Shown in pieces: positions 53,286-62,229 of a stretch of 64,000 bases of DNA (position 1 is the stretch's first letter; each line of letters begins with the position of its first letter). The stretch is from the NCBI GenBank assembly GCA_934255405.1, contig CAKQNT010000001.1, positions 167,619-231,618 on the forward strand. The letters are read 5' to 3'. A program made the translations under genes and the position numbers. The notes under the pieces are model-generated. The model saw nothing but the letters and a program-made list of their open reading frames with translations. It was not told the origin of the DNA and did no database searches. This DNA comes from an uncultured Alphaproteobacteria bacterium. Its GTDB lineage: Bacteria > Pseudomonadota > Alphaproteobacteria > RF32 > CAG-239.

Positions 53286-54243
53286 CACCATATTCTTTTT
53301 TGCTTCTTTCTTCATAAGCTTTTACGATTTTGGCAACCAATCCGTGGCGGACAACATCAGCGGCGCTGAAACGTACAGAACTGATGTTGGGTGTGCCATT
53401 AAGAATCTCAAGCGCATCACGCAGACCAGAAACAGTGCCGCGAGGCAAGTCAACCTGACTAAGGTCACCATTGACAACCATGCGGGAGTTTTCACCCAAG
53501 CGGGTCAAAAACATTTTCATTTGCATCGGAGTGGTGTTTTGCGCCTCGTCCAAAATTACAAAAGCATTGGATAGTGTGCGTCCACGCATAAATGCCAGTG
53601 GAGCAATTTCAATTTCACCAAGGGCAATTTTCTTGTCAACTTGTTCGGCCGGCAACATCTCATATAGAGCGTCGTACAGCGGGCGAAGATAGGGGTCTAC
53701 TTTTTCTTTTAGGTCACCGGGGAGAAAACCTAAGTTTTCGCCAGCTTCTACTGCCGGACGAGAAAGGATAATCTTGTCAATGCGACCTTCTAACATCATT
53801 GAGACGGCTAAAGCAACCGCCAAATAAGTTTTACCGGTACCGGCAGGCCCCAAGCCGAATACAAGTTCATTCTTCATCATCTCTTGAATGTACTGTGCCT
53901 GAGTAGCAGAACGCGGATAAATATGGCGTTTTTTGGTTTTGAGCACAATGTTGCTCAAATCTTGCGCAGAGGCGGAATCAGTTTCGCCTCCGGAAATGCG
54001 GATAGCGGCTTTTACTTCTTCTTCGTTGATGGTGATGCCCTTGCTTACTTTGTTGTACAGTACATCAATAGCGGTTTTGGCTTGTTCGATTGCCTCGGCA
54101 GAACCTTTGATATTCATTTGATTGCCAAAAGAACCGATTTCTACACCAAGAATCTTTTCAATCAAACGCAGATTGTTGTCTTGCGGACCAACCAGCTGCT
54201 GAACAAGATTGTTATTGAACAATTCAAAATTAATTTCTGCCAT
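53278..54243 (-). CDS. phoH: PhoH-like ATPase
   Basis: A 321-residue P-loop ATPase. An N-terminal KH-like region is followed by Walker A FGLGPAGTGKTYLAVA (about 134-149), ILSRPAVEAGENLGFLPGD, VILDEAQNTTPMQMKMFLTR (Walker B) and GDLSQVDLPRG. The biochemical role is unsettled; PhoH is often linked with YbeY and RNA metabolism. Two bases separate it from miaB. Confidence 0.95.
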   Translation of the reverse strand: MAEINFELFNNNLVQQLVGPQDNNLRLIEKILGVEIGSFGNQMNIKGSAEAIEQAKTAIDVLYNKVSKGITINEEEVKAAIRISGGETDSASAQDLSNIVLKTKKRHIYPRSATQAQYIQEMMKNELVFGLGPAGTGKTYLAVALAVSMMLEGRIDKIILSRPAVEAGENLGFLPGDLKEKVDPYLRPLYDALYEMLPAEQVDKKIALGEIEIAPLAFMRGRTLSNAFVILDEAQNTTPMQMKMFLTRLGENSRMVVNGDLSQVDLPRGTVSGLRDALEILNGTPNISSVRFSAADVVRHGLVAKIVKAYEERSKKEYGDE

Positions 54244-54245
54244 GT

Positions 54246-55580
54246 TTATTTTCCTTCAATAATGCCGGATAACGAATTTACCGTAGCGCCGGTTACTCTG
54301 ATGTTGACAATGCGGTTTTGGTATTCTTTGCCAAGTTCGGCATGAAGGTTCTGCATCCACGGAGTACGGCCGATAAGCTCACCCTTGTGACGCCCCTTAA
54401 TATCGAACAAAACCGGCATCAGTTTATCAACACTTTCTTTATTAAACTTTAACTGATATGAAAATAAAAGTTGCTGGAGTGCTTCCAGACGCTCTTTTTT
54501 GACTTTTTCTTCTACCTGATTGGGCATTAGCGCGGCCGGAGTGCCGGCACGACGAGAATATTTGAATGAAAAAGCCTGAACAAAGCCAACCTGACGGACA
54601 ATATCCATGGTCTGCTCAAAATCTTCATCAGTTTCTCCGGGGAAGCCGACAATAAAATCTGAGGATAGCCCAAGCTCGGGGTTGGCATCTTTGAGCTTGC
54701 TGATAATTTCCAAATATTGACCGCGAGTGTGGCGGCGGTTCATGGCTTTGAGAATTTTGTCAGAGCCTGACTGTACCGGCAGATGCAGATAAGGCATGAG
54801 CTTTTTGAGATCGCGGTGGCAGGCAATCAAATCGTCATCAACATCGGCAGGATAAGAAGTGGTATAGCGAATCCGCTCCAAGCCATCAATTTCGTTCAGG
54901 CGGCGGAGCAGATATGCCAGATTGCGTTCTTTGCCGTTTTTATCAAGTCCGTGAAAAGAGTTTACGTTTTGTCCTAAAAGGTTGATTTCTACAGAGCCGC
55001 CGGCAACTAAGGTCTTGGCTTCGGAGATGATATCTTCTATATTGCGAGAGGTTTCTATTCCGCGGGTATATGGTACTACGCAATAGGTGCAGAAATTGTT
55101 GCAGCCTTCCTGAATGGCCAAAAAAGAGCATCCGCCCATAGAGGTGTTGGGGGGTAAAAAGTCAAATTTTGATTCCACCGGAAATTCGGTGTCAATCAGC
55201 GTGATACCGCGTTTGCGGGAAACTTGCTCCAAAATCTGCGGCAAGCGGTGATAGGTGAGGGGACCGGTGGCAAAATCTACAAACGGAGCCCGTTTGGCAA
55301 TTTGCTCGTCTTCGGCCTGAACAACGCAGCCGACAACTCCAATTACGGTATCTTTGCCCTCAGCCGCGCGTTCTTCTTTGATAAGGTTCAGACGTCCTAA
55401 ATCGGAAAAAACTTTTTCAGCGGCTTTTTCGCGGATATGGCAGGTGTTAAAAATAACCAAATCGGCGTTTTTTATGGAAGATGTGGAGCCGAAGCCCAAG
55501 TTTTCTAAAATTGCGGCAATGCGGTGAGAATCGTAAACATTCATTTGGCAGCCGAAAGTTTTTATGTAGTATTTTTTCAC
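54246..55580 (-). CDS. miaB: tRNA-2-methylthio-N6-dimethylallyladenosine synthase
   Basis: A 444-residue radical-SAM methylthiotransferase that adds a methylthio group to i6A37 of tRNA. The auxiliary cluster cysteines are in KTFGCQMN, FNTCHIR and VGCVVQAE; the radical-SAM cluster is in GCNNFCTYCVVPYTRG; a TRAM domain ends the protein. The start is GTG 55580 (VKKYYIKTFGCQMN), since the extension upstream is not family-like. It heads the miaB-phoH-ybeY-lnt operon. Confidence 0.95.
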   Translation of the reverse strand: MKKYYIKTFGCQMNVYDSHRIAAILENLGFGSTSSIKNADLVIFNTCHIREKAAEKVFSDLGRLNLIKEERAAEGKDTVIGVVGCVVQAEDEQIAKRAPFVDFATGPLTYHRLPQILEQVSRKRGITLIDTEFPVESKFDFLPPNTSMGGCSFLAIQEGCNNFCTYCVVPYTRGIETSRNIEDIISEAKTLVAGGSVEINLLGQNVNSFHGLDKNGKERNLAYLLRRLNEIDGLERIRYTTSYPADVDDDLIACHRDLKKLMPYLHLPVQSGSDKILKAMNRRHTRGQYLEIISKLKDANPELGLSSDFIVGFPGETDEDFEQTMDIVRQVGFVQAFSFKYSRRAGTPAALMPNQVEEKVKKERLEALQQLLFSYQLKFNKESVDKLMPVLFDIKGRHKGELIGRTPWMQNLHAELGKEYQNRIVNIRVTGATVNSLSGIIEGK

Positions 55581-55747
55581 TATGGTTCTTTTCTTTGGTT
55601 TGGTTGAATATTTGCTCTCCAGCATACGTTATCGGCGCTGTAATTTCAACAATTTTTATTGCCGCGGACGCAAAATGCTTTTTGATTGAAATTTCTGAAA
55701 TTTTTGCTAATATATAGCTAGAATTTAACCAGCAGAAAGGATTGGGT

Positions 55748-56191
55748 ATGTCCGTAAATATGGAGAACGAGATGAGCTGTTTATCGGAAATGAATGAAGA
55801 AGACAGAGTTGTGTTTATCAAAATTTTGCTGAGTTTGGCTCGAGCAGACGGAATCGTCGACGACGGCGAAAAGGACTTTATTATGTCTTTGGCAAAAATA
55901 TTTGAAATTTCGACCGACCGTGCTGAAGAAATCAAGAGCTTTAGGAGTGATGAAGAGATTGTTGAAGAAAGTAAGAAAATTAAGAATCGTCGCGTAGCAA
56001 TGGAGCTGGTTAAGGAAATGTGCATGTTGGCAAATTCCGATGGTGATTTGAACAATCGGGAGGTTTTGCTTATCGGACGGGTTGGTCAGGCGATGGGATT
56101 GAGCCTTGATAAGATTGAACAAATCAGCCAGTGGGTGATTGATAGAATTGTCTGGCTTGAAGAAGGCAAAGTTATTTTTGAAGAAGTTTAA
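55748..56191 (+). CDS. TerB-like (tellurite-resistance/DjlA N-terminal) domain protein
   Basis: A 147-residue, wholly helical acidic protein. The repeats LLSLARADGIVDDGEKDFIMSLA and MCMLANSDGDLNNREVLLIGRV (about 25-50, 95-120) are the DxxxxxxE metal-binding half-repeats of TerB. AAAGGA precedes ATG 55748 well, whereas TTG 55742 is too close. Function in this strain unknown; often membrane or stress associated. Divergent from miaB. Confidence 0.8.
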   Translation: MSVNMENEMSCLSEMNEEDRVVFIKILLSLARADGIVDDGEKDFIMSLAKIFEISTDRAEEIKSFRSDEEIVEESKKIKNRRVAMELVKEMCMLANSDGDLNNREVLLIGRVGQAMGLSLDKIEQISQWVIDRIVWLEEGKVIFEEV

Positions 56192-56216
56192 CGTATATCC
56201 GCACAAGGAGGCTTAA

Positions 56217-57248
56217 ATGCCGACAAGACAAGAGTATGATGAATATTATAAATCGCTTATCGGGCGGGAGCTTGATGCCTATGAGCGCAAATCTGAAGAG
56301 ATGAACGATTATGAAAAAACACGAAATCGTAATTATCGCCCTTTGGCGGAGGCATCTCTGGAAGAGCGCTCAAAAATGGAAAATATGATTAGCGATATGC
56401 GCCGCCGGAATCCGGAAGAAACCAGACAATATGCTCGCAAACTTATGGTTGCTGAGGCAAGTGGTCAGCCGGTGAAACTGCCGACTTATGACAATAAAGA
56501 AGTTCCAGTGTCGGATATCAGCTATGTGTTGGCGGAATCTTTGCAGCATCTGTACTCGTCTGAAGATCCTAAGGCGGAGTATTATGACTGGGTACAAACT
56601 CAACGGCAGATTGAAGTTGATATCTACAGCAACGGGACTACCGATGATGAAATTAAGGCGCGCAATGATTTTATCGGGTTTTTGAATGATCGGGAAACCG
56701 AGCTTAAGCTGATTATTATGCTTTATGCACTAGCCGAAAGAAATGGCACCGGATATTATAAAGAATTGGCGCAAAACAAGCTCAGCTTTTTGCAGTTTAA
56801 GCTCTCGGAGCTGCGGCGTTTGCGCGATCGTACGCAGGCAACCAAAAGCAAGTCTGATGAGGAGGAAAAACGCGAACAGCAGAGAGTGGAAATTGTTCGG
56901 CAAGCCACCCGCGATGCCGCAATGCTGGCGGCGGTTGAGGGGCTTGAGCAAGCTCGACAAAGCTATCTGGAAAATCAGAAAAGCGCCAAAGAGTTTGATA
57001 CGGCCATTGATGGTGTGCTGACGCACTATCTGCCGGTTACCGGCAACGTGGAAGAAGTTATGCGCAAAAAAGAGCGGCTGAGCAGAAATCGTGAAGAAAT
57101 GTTGGATTTGTTTAAGTCTTTGCGGATGGGAGTTTCTAAAGAAGAGAAGGAAAGAAGAGAGCGAGGATCCGGTTGGCCGATGGTTAGACGCGTTAACGGC
57201 TTTGATCGCTATAGGTATAATCGTTTGGAAAATGAGCAAACCGCATAA
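56217..57248 (+). CDS. Coiled-coil hypothetical protein
   Basis: A 343-residue charged, largely helical cytoplasmic protein with several Glu/Arg/Lys-rich coiled-coil regions (about 1-75 and 195-260) and no membrane segment or catalytic motif that I can see. AAGGAGG seven bases before ATG 56217 is a strong site. It follows the TerB-like gene by 25 bases, so both are probably one transcript. Function unknown. Confidence 0.65.
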   Translation: MPTRQEYDEYYKSLIGRELDAYERKSEEMNDYEKTRNRNYRPLAEASLEERSKMENMISDMRRRNPEETRQYARKLMVAEASGQPVKLPTYDNKEVPVSDISYVLAESLQHLYSSEDPKAEYYDWVQTQRQIEVDIYSNGTTDDEIKARNDFIGFLNDRETELKLIIMLYALAERNGTGYYKELAQNKLSFLQFKLSELRRLRDRTQATKSKSDEEEKREQQRVEIVRQATRDAAMLAAVEGLEQARQSYLENQKSAKEFDTAIDGVLTHYLPVTGNVEEVMRKKERLSRNREEMLDLFKSLRMGVSKEEKERRERGSGWPMVRRVNGFDRYRYNRLENEQTA

Positions 57249-57323
57249 CATAATTGTTTTTGTTGACAGATTCTGAGGTCTGGGGTATCTAAATCATTAG
57301 ATTTTGTTTTAAGGAGATTTTTA

Positions 57324-57623
57324 ATGGGTGCTATTTTTGAACCTTTTTTGTATGTTATCGGATTGATTGTCGATATATATTTTAAGATTGTGGTTGTTCA
57401 GGTTGTTTTGTATTGGCTGCTCCATTTTAAGGTTTTGGAAGCTTCTAACAAATATGCCAAGAAGACGGTTGAATTGTTGGATACTCTGACAGTTCCGGTA
57501 TATAAAAAAATCGGTGAGAAAATTCCGCCGGTTTCGGGTTTTGATTTTTCCCCGTTTATTCTGCTGTTGGCATTGATCTTTGTCAGCCGCTTGATTTTGC
57601 GGCTTAGCGCTTTGATGGTGTAA
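57324..57623 (+). CDS. yggT: YggT-family membrane protein
   Basis: A 99-residue protein with two membrane regions (about 9-33 and 72-94) separated by a polar segment with TVPVYKKIGEKIPPVSGFDFSPFILL, the YggT repeat signature. Linked to osmotic or cell-division functions in other bacteria; role here not shown. AAGGAG precedes ATG 57324. It leads the conserved yggT-yggU-folD operon. Confidence 0.92.
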   Translation: MGAIFEPFLYVIGLIVDIYFKIVVVQVVLYWLLHFKVLEASNKYAKKTVELLDTLTVPVYKKIGEKIPPVSGFDFSPFILLLALIFVSRLILRLSALMV

Positions 57624-57631
57624 GGCGAAAA

Positions 57632-57937
57632 TTGGTTTATGAGAAAACTCAACAAGGTATGATATTAAGAGTTAGGTTAACGCCTAACTCTTCTTGTTGT
57701 AAAATAAACGGAGTTTTTGTTGGAACTGACGGAGCCGAATGGTTGAAGATAAATGTGGTGAGCGTTCCGGAAAAAGGCAAGGCTAATCAAGAGCTGCTTA
57801 AGTTTTTGTCCGGCGAGTTGAAAATTGCTAAATCGGCCATGACAATTGTCAGCGGTGAGCTTGACAGATATAAAAAGATTTTAATCGAAAATGCAGATGC
57901 CAAAACAGAGGTATGGGTACAAGGAGTTTTGAAATGA
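57632..57937 (+). CDS. yggU: DUF167/UPF0235 protein YggU
   Basis: A 101-residue protein with LRVRLTPNSSCCKINGV, LKINVVSVPEKGKANQELLKFLSGELKIAKSAMTIVSGELDRYKKILIE, matching the DUF167 family of unknown function. The start is TTG 57632 with AAGG six bases before; no ATG exists nearby in frame that keeps the conserved N-terminus except M10. The stop overlaps folD by four bases. Confidence 0.9.
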   Translation: MVYEKTQQGMILRVRLTPNSSCCKINGVFVGTDGAEWLKINVVSVPEKGKANQELLKFLSGELKIAKSAMTIVSGELDRYKKILIENADAKTEVWVQGVLK

Positions 57938-58821
57938 CGGCACAGATAATCGACGGAAAAAAAATAAGCGCCGAAATCCGCGCAGAACTGGCACAAAAAG
58001 TGCAAGCGATGTCCGGTGAAAATATGCCGGTTTTGGCTGTGGTGTTGGTAGGTGAAGACGAGGCCAGCAAGATATATGTGCGTAATAAGAAAAAGGCTGC
58101 CGCCGAGGTTGGAATCGGGTGCGAGGTTTTGGAAATGAGCGACACAATCGGCGAGCACGCCTTGTTGGAAGTTATTAATGAGCTCAATGAAAATCATCAT
58201 ATTAACGGGATTATTGTTCAATTGCCGTTGCCAGATCATATAAATCCTTTAAAAATTCTTTCGGCCATTAAACCGGAAAAAGATGTTGATGGTTTTAATC
58301 CGTATAATGCCGGATTGTTGGCGTGCAAAGAACCTGACGGAATTGTCTCTGCAACGCCAAAAGGTATTTTGAATCTGTTGCAAAGCACGGGTATTGAATT
58401 ATCCGGTAAACATGCAGTGATTATCGGGCGCTCGAATATTGTTGGTCGTCCGGCAGCGATGTTGTTGTTGAATAATGACTGCACAGTCACTGTAGCTCAT
58501 CGTAGAACGGTGAATCTTCAGAAGTTGGTGCAACAGGCAGATATTGTGGTGGCGGCGTGTGGATGCCCGAAGATGATTAAGGCGGATTGGCTCAAAGAAG
58601 GAGCAGTGGTTATAGATGTCGGAATCAATAGGGTGGACGGCAAGCTTTGCGGCGATGTTGATTTTGAGGAAGCTAAAGAAAAGGCTTCTTATATCACTCC
58701 GGTTCCGGGGGGCGTGGGACCGATGACAGTGGCAATGTTGCTGTCTAATGTGTTGGAGGCGGCTCAAAAGCAGATGGAGCACCCGCACGAATGCCATTGT
58801 GGACATTGTCATCATAACTAA
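57934..58821 (+). CDS. folD: Bifunctional methylenetetrahydrofolate dehydrogenase/cyclohydrolase
   Basis: A 295-residue folate C1 enzyme. Y-V-x-x-K catalytic motif (KIYVRNKKKAA), QLPLPDHIN, DVDGFNPYNAG, GRSNIVGRPAAMLLL (NADP site) and TPVPGGVGPMTVAML are all present. ATG 57934 overlaps the yggU stop. The last residues carry a His/Cys-rich tail (EHPHECHCGHCHHN) that FolD normally lacks and that looks metal-binding. Confidence 0.95.
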   Translation: MTAQIIDGKKISAEIRAELAQKVQAMSGENMPVLAVVLVGEDEASKIYVRNKKKAAAEVGIGCEVLEMSDTIGEHALLEVINELNENHHINGIIVQLPLPDHINPLKILSAIKPEKDVDGFNPYNAGLLACKEPDGIVSATPKGILNLLQSTGIELSGKHAVIIGRSNIVGRPAAMLLLNNDCTVTVAHRRTVNLQKLVQQADIVVAACGCPKMIKADWLKEGAVVIDVGINRVDGKLCGDVDFEEAKEKASYITPVPGGVGPMTVAMLLSNVLEAAQKQMEHPHECHCGHCHHN

Positions 58822-58831
58822 AGGACTTAAA

Positions 58832-59416
58832 ATGCCGATTATAAGATATGTATATGACAAAATGTTAATCCTTTCTGCCAGTCCGAAAGCAATGTGGTTT
58901 TTGGCGCTGGTAGCGTTTGCGGAGAGTTCGTTTTTTCCGATACCTCCGGATATTATGCTGATACCGATGGTGTTGGCAATGCCGCAAAAAGCTTGGAAAA
59001 TTGCCGGATTGGCCACTGTTTCGAGCGTAGTCGGCGGATATTTCGGTTATGGAATAGGTGTTTTTTTCTTTGACGTTATTGCAAAACCGATTTTGGCTTT
59101 TTATGGATATATGCAGCAATTTGATGTATTTAAGGAATATTATCATCAATGGGGCGCGTGGATTGTGTTTGGTGCGGGAATAACTCCGTTTCCGTATAAA
59201 ATTATTACTATCGCCAGCGGAGTGGTCGGTCTGGACTTGTTTACTTTTACGGTGGCATCTATCATTGCCAGAGGTATGAGATTTTATCTGGTTGCATGGT
59301 TGCTGAAAAAGTACGGCGCACCGATGAAATTGTTTATTGAAAAAAATCTGGGGATTTTGTCAGTGTTGTTTTTGGCACTGCTTATCGGCGGTTTTGCGGT
59401 TATCAAATATCTTTAG
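58832..59416 (+). CDS. DedA/YqaA-type (VTT domain) membrane protein
   Basis: A 194-residue protein with about five membrane segments. The VTT/SNARE-associated motifs appear as FAESSFFPIPPDIMLIP, YFGYGIG and GAGITPFPYKIITIASGVV with an arginine in IIARGMRFY. Members are scramblase- or transporter-like. ATG 58832 has AAGGA six bases upstream. Its stop overlaps the convergent nth stop by four bases. Confidence 0.88.
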   Translation: MPIIRYVYDKMLILSASPKAMWFLALVAFAESSFFPIPPDIMLIPMVLAMPQKAWKIAGLATVSSVVGGYFGYGIGVFFFDVIAKPILAFYGYMQQFDVFKEYYHQWGAWIVFGAGITPFPYKIITIASGVVGLDLFTFTVASIIARGMRFYLVAWLLKKYGAPMKLFIEKNLGILSVLFLALLIGGFAVIKYL

Positions 59417-60045
59417 ATTCTTTTGTCGGAGCTGTGGCAAAATTCTGATACCGGACAATTAGGACAGTCGGGTTTTTGTGCTTTGCAAATATAGCGGCCA
59501 AACAATACCAGCCAGTGGTTTAGATATAATTTATATTTATCAGGCAATTTGTTTAAGTCTGCCTCTACGGCAAGCGGAGATGTTCCGTCGCTGAACTCCA
59601 ATCTTTTGGCTAAGCGCAAGACGTGTGTGTCAACAGCAACAGTTGGCTGGTGCCACCAGACATTGAGTAAAACATTGGCGGTTTTGCGCCCGACACCGGG
59701 GAGGTTTTCTAAGAATTCGCGCTCCGGCGGAACAATTCCATTTTTTTCGGTTACCAGCTTTTGGCTAAGCGCCATAATGTTTTTGGCTTTGTTGTTATAA
59801 AGCCCGATAGTCTTGATATGTTCTTTTAGAGCATCTATGCCGAGCGCAAGCATTTTTTGCGGAGTGTCCGCCAATTTAAATAGCTCTGCAGTGGCTTTGT
59901 TTACGCCTTTGTCAGTACTTTGCGCGGATAAAACAATCGCTACCAGCAGAGTATAGGCGTTATGATATTTCAACTCGCTCTGCGGAGCCGGATCTTGAGA
60001 TTTGAAAATATCTAAGATTTGGCAGATTTCGCTAATCGGTCTCAT
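59413..60045 (-). CDS. nth: Endonuclease III
   Basis: A 210-residue DNA glycosylase/AP-lyase for oxidised pyrimidines. The helix-hairpin-helix LPGVGRKTANVLLNV with the catalytic Lys (about 118-132), VDTHV with the catalytic Asp (about 138-142) and the 4Fe-4S cluster C-x6-C-x2-C-x5-C (CKAQKPDCPNCPVSEFC) are present. ATG 60045 overlaps the tsaD stop by four bases. Confidence 0.97.
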   Translation of the reverse strand: MRPISEICQILDIFKSQDPAPQSELKYHNAYTLLVAIVLSAQSTDKGVNKATAELFKLADTPQKMLALGIDALKEHIKTIGLYNNKAKNIMALSQKLVTEKNGIVPPEREFLENLPGVGRKTANVLLNVWWHQPTVAVDTHVLRLAKRLEFSDGTSPLAVEADLNKLPDKYKLYLNHWLVLFGRYICKAQKPDCPNCPVSEFCHSSDKRI

Positions 60046-61118
60046 GCCTTAACACCTCCGGCGCCGGCAGCTTTGGGAGCATCTGCGTCCAGTGGCCAGC
60101 GTGGGCGCGGCTTGAAATCAAGCGGGCTATAAAGACCTTTGAGAGCGCGTTCCATCCCTGCCCATGCTATCATAACGCCGTTATCAGTGCAAAAGCGAAT
60201 CGGCGGAGCTGAAAAGATTAGTCCTTCGGTATCTGCTAATTTTTGCAGTCTGCTCCGTAGGTAGGTATTGGCGGCAACACCTCCGGATACAACCAAATCT
60301 TTCCCTTGGGGATATTTGGTTTTGAAGGTAACAATGGCTTTTTGCAATTTGTATACCAAACTTTCGGTGGCGGCTTTTTGGAAAGAAGCGCAAATGTCGG
60401 CAGTATCTTTTTTATTGATAATGGCATGCTCGATATTGTCATCAGGTGAATAAGATTCAATGATTTTGCGCACAGCGGTTTTTAATCCGGAAAAAGACAA
60501 GTTGCAGTCACCGGAATTGTGTAGCGGATGAGGCAGAACAAAGCGGTTTTCATCACCAAGAACCGCCATTTTTTCAATCATTGGACCGCCGGGGTATCCA
60601 AGACCAAGCATTTTGGAAACCTTGTCAAAGGCTTCGCCGGCGGCGTCATCAATTGTGGTGCCCAAGCGCTCAAATTCGCCCACGCCTTTAACAATCAGAA
60701 TTTGGCAGTGCCCGCCGGAGACCAGTAATAAAAGATATGGGTACTCGACATCGGAGGTGAGGCGGGCAGCCAAAGCGTGCCCTTCCAGATGGTTAACGGC
60801 TATAAAAGGCTTGTCTAAAGCCAGCGCCAGAGCTTTGGCGGCCATAACGCCAACAACAACGCCGCCAATCAGTCCGGGGCCTGATGATGCTGCAACCGCA
60901 TCTATGTCAGAGGGTTTGAGGTTGGCGCGCTTAAACGTTTCTTGTAGAATCTCGTCAATATGCTCCAAATGACAACGGGCAGCAATTTCAGGTACAACAC
61001 CGCCATAAACTTTGTGCTCTAATTGAGTAAGCACGGTTTCACCTAAAATTTCTCGTTTGTCATTTACAATTGCCGCGGCGGTTTCATCGCAGCTGCTTTC
61101 TATACCCAAAACAATCAT
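60042..61118 (-). CDS. tsaD: tRNA N6-adenosine threonylcarbamoyltransferase TsaD
   Basis: A 358-residue ASKHA-fold enzyme that makes t6A37 of ANN-decoding tRNAs. Metal ligands H-x3-H in ARCHLEHIDE (about 108-117) and D near NGVMIAW, plus GIESSCDET, VNHLEGH, LLLVSGGHC and PGGPMIE. It heads a two-gene unit with nth and is divergent from the mic60 gene across 118 bases. Confidence 0.97.
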   Translation of the reverse strand: MIVLGIESSCDETAAAIVNDKREILGETVLTQLEHKVYGGVVPEIAARCHLEHIDEILQETFKRANLKPSDIDAVAASSGPGLIGGVVVGVMAAKALALALDKPFIAVNHLEGHALAARLTSDVEYPYLLLLVSGGHCQILIVKGVGEFERLGTTIDDAAGEAFDKVSKMLGLGYPGGPMIEKMAVLGDENRFVLPHPLHNSGDCNLSFSGLKTAVRKIIESYSPDDNIEHAIINKKDTADICASFQKAATESLVYKLQKAIVTFKTKYPQGKDLVVSGGVAANTYLRSRLQKLADTEGLIFSAPPIRFCTDNGVMIAWAGMERALKGLYSPLDFKPRPRWPLDADAPKAAGAGGVKA

Positions 61119-61236
61119 TTTTTTACCTTTGTGCCGCCAATGTTTATTATCAGCAAGAATATATTGCAGTTTTTTTTATATTATATACACTATGTAAATA
61201 CAAATGCCAAGAATTTATACATAAGGAAACATTAAA

Positions 61237-62229
61237 ATGGTCAAAAAGTCAGCTCCCGAGAATCTTGAGCAGCCGGTTGTCAAAAAAAGCAGATTTAAGC
61301 GTTTGGTGATTGAGTTGGTTGTGGTGGCGGCAGTAGCCGGCGCTGGTTACGCAATGTGGAAGAATCCTTTGATTTGGCAGCAGATAAAAAGTATGTTCGG
61401 GCAGGAAGATGCCTATCAGCGGCAGATAGATGCTCTTAACGGACAGATTGTCGGTTTGCAACAGCAGCTGGCTAATGTTTCAATGCAAATTAAAGAGCCT
61501 GATTTATCTGAGTTTGAGCGGCGGGTGCGTCAGGCTGAAGATAAGGTTGCGGCTATGGAAGTTGTGAATCTTAATGTTATAAATTCTAAGGCCGATGTCG
61601 CTTCAGTGTTGGGCGTGGTTACCCGTATGGATAAGGCGGAGCAGAAACTGGATAAAATTACGGCGGTTGATGATGAAAGCGCTCTGATTTTGACAGCGGC
61701 GATGTTGGTGAAAGACAGTGCCGAAAGAGGCGGAAGTTTTGAATATGAGGCAGAAGTGCTTAGTAGTATTGCGGCTAACCAGCCCAAATTTAAAAGACAA
61801 GTTGAGCAGCTCCAGTCGTTTGCTAAAAACGGAATCAAAACCGAATTGCAATTGGTAGGCGAGTTTGACAGAATTTATAATAGAATCATTAAAGAGCAAG
61901 AAAAAGATTTTGCTAAGACGTGGAAAGAGCGCTTGAATAGTAAGCTTGGCGAAATTGTCCAAATCAAAAAAACTAATGAAGAAGCTCCGAAATTTGAAGC
62001 GGATAAAAGTTTGGCAGCGGTGCAGAAAAAGGTTGAGGAAGGGTTCTTGCGGCAGGCGGTTTTGCTGTTGGAAGAACCGGAAAATGCGGAGTGGATGGAG
62101 AAATCTGATTTGCAGGAGTGGGTTAAAAATGTTAAAAATCGTAGCGAGTTTTATGAGGTGATTCGCCAGATTTCAGCGTCGTCTTTGGCAGTAATGAAGG
62201 TGAATTTCCTAAAGAAAAAAGGTTTTTAA
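61237..62229 (+). CDS. Mic60/mitofilin-family membrane protein
   Basis: A 330-residue inner-membrane protein: short basic cytoplasmic tail, one membrane helix (about 24-41), long coiled coil (about 60-120) and a mitofilin-type C-terminal domain with EEGFLRQAVLLLEEPENAEWMEKSDLQEWVKN. In alphaproteobacteria COG4223/Mic60 shapes intracytoplasmic membranes and lies near tsaD-hemC-hemD. The same position here supports the call; hemC and hemD are missing. AAGGAAAC precedes ATG 61237. Confidence 0.82.
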   Translation: MVKKSAPENLEQPVVKKSRFKRLVIELVVVAAVAGAGYAMWKNPLIWQQIKSMFGQEDAYQRQIDALNGQIVGLQQQLANVSMQIKEPDLSEFERRVRQAEDKVAAMEVVNLNVINSKADVASVLGVVTRMDKAEQKLDKITAVDDESALILTAAMLVKDSAERGGSFEYEAEVLSSIAANQPKFKRQVEQLQSFAKNGIKTELQLVGEFDRIYNRIIKEQEKDFAKTWKERLNSKLGEIVQIKKTNEEAPKFEADKSLAAVQKKVEEGFLRQAVLLLEEPENAEWMEKSDLQEWVKNVKNRSEFYEVIRQISASSLAVMKVNFLKKKGF

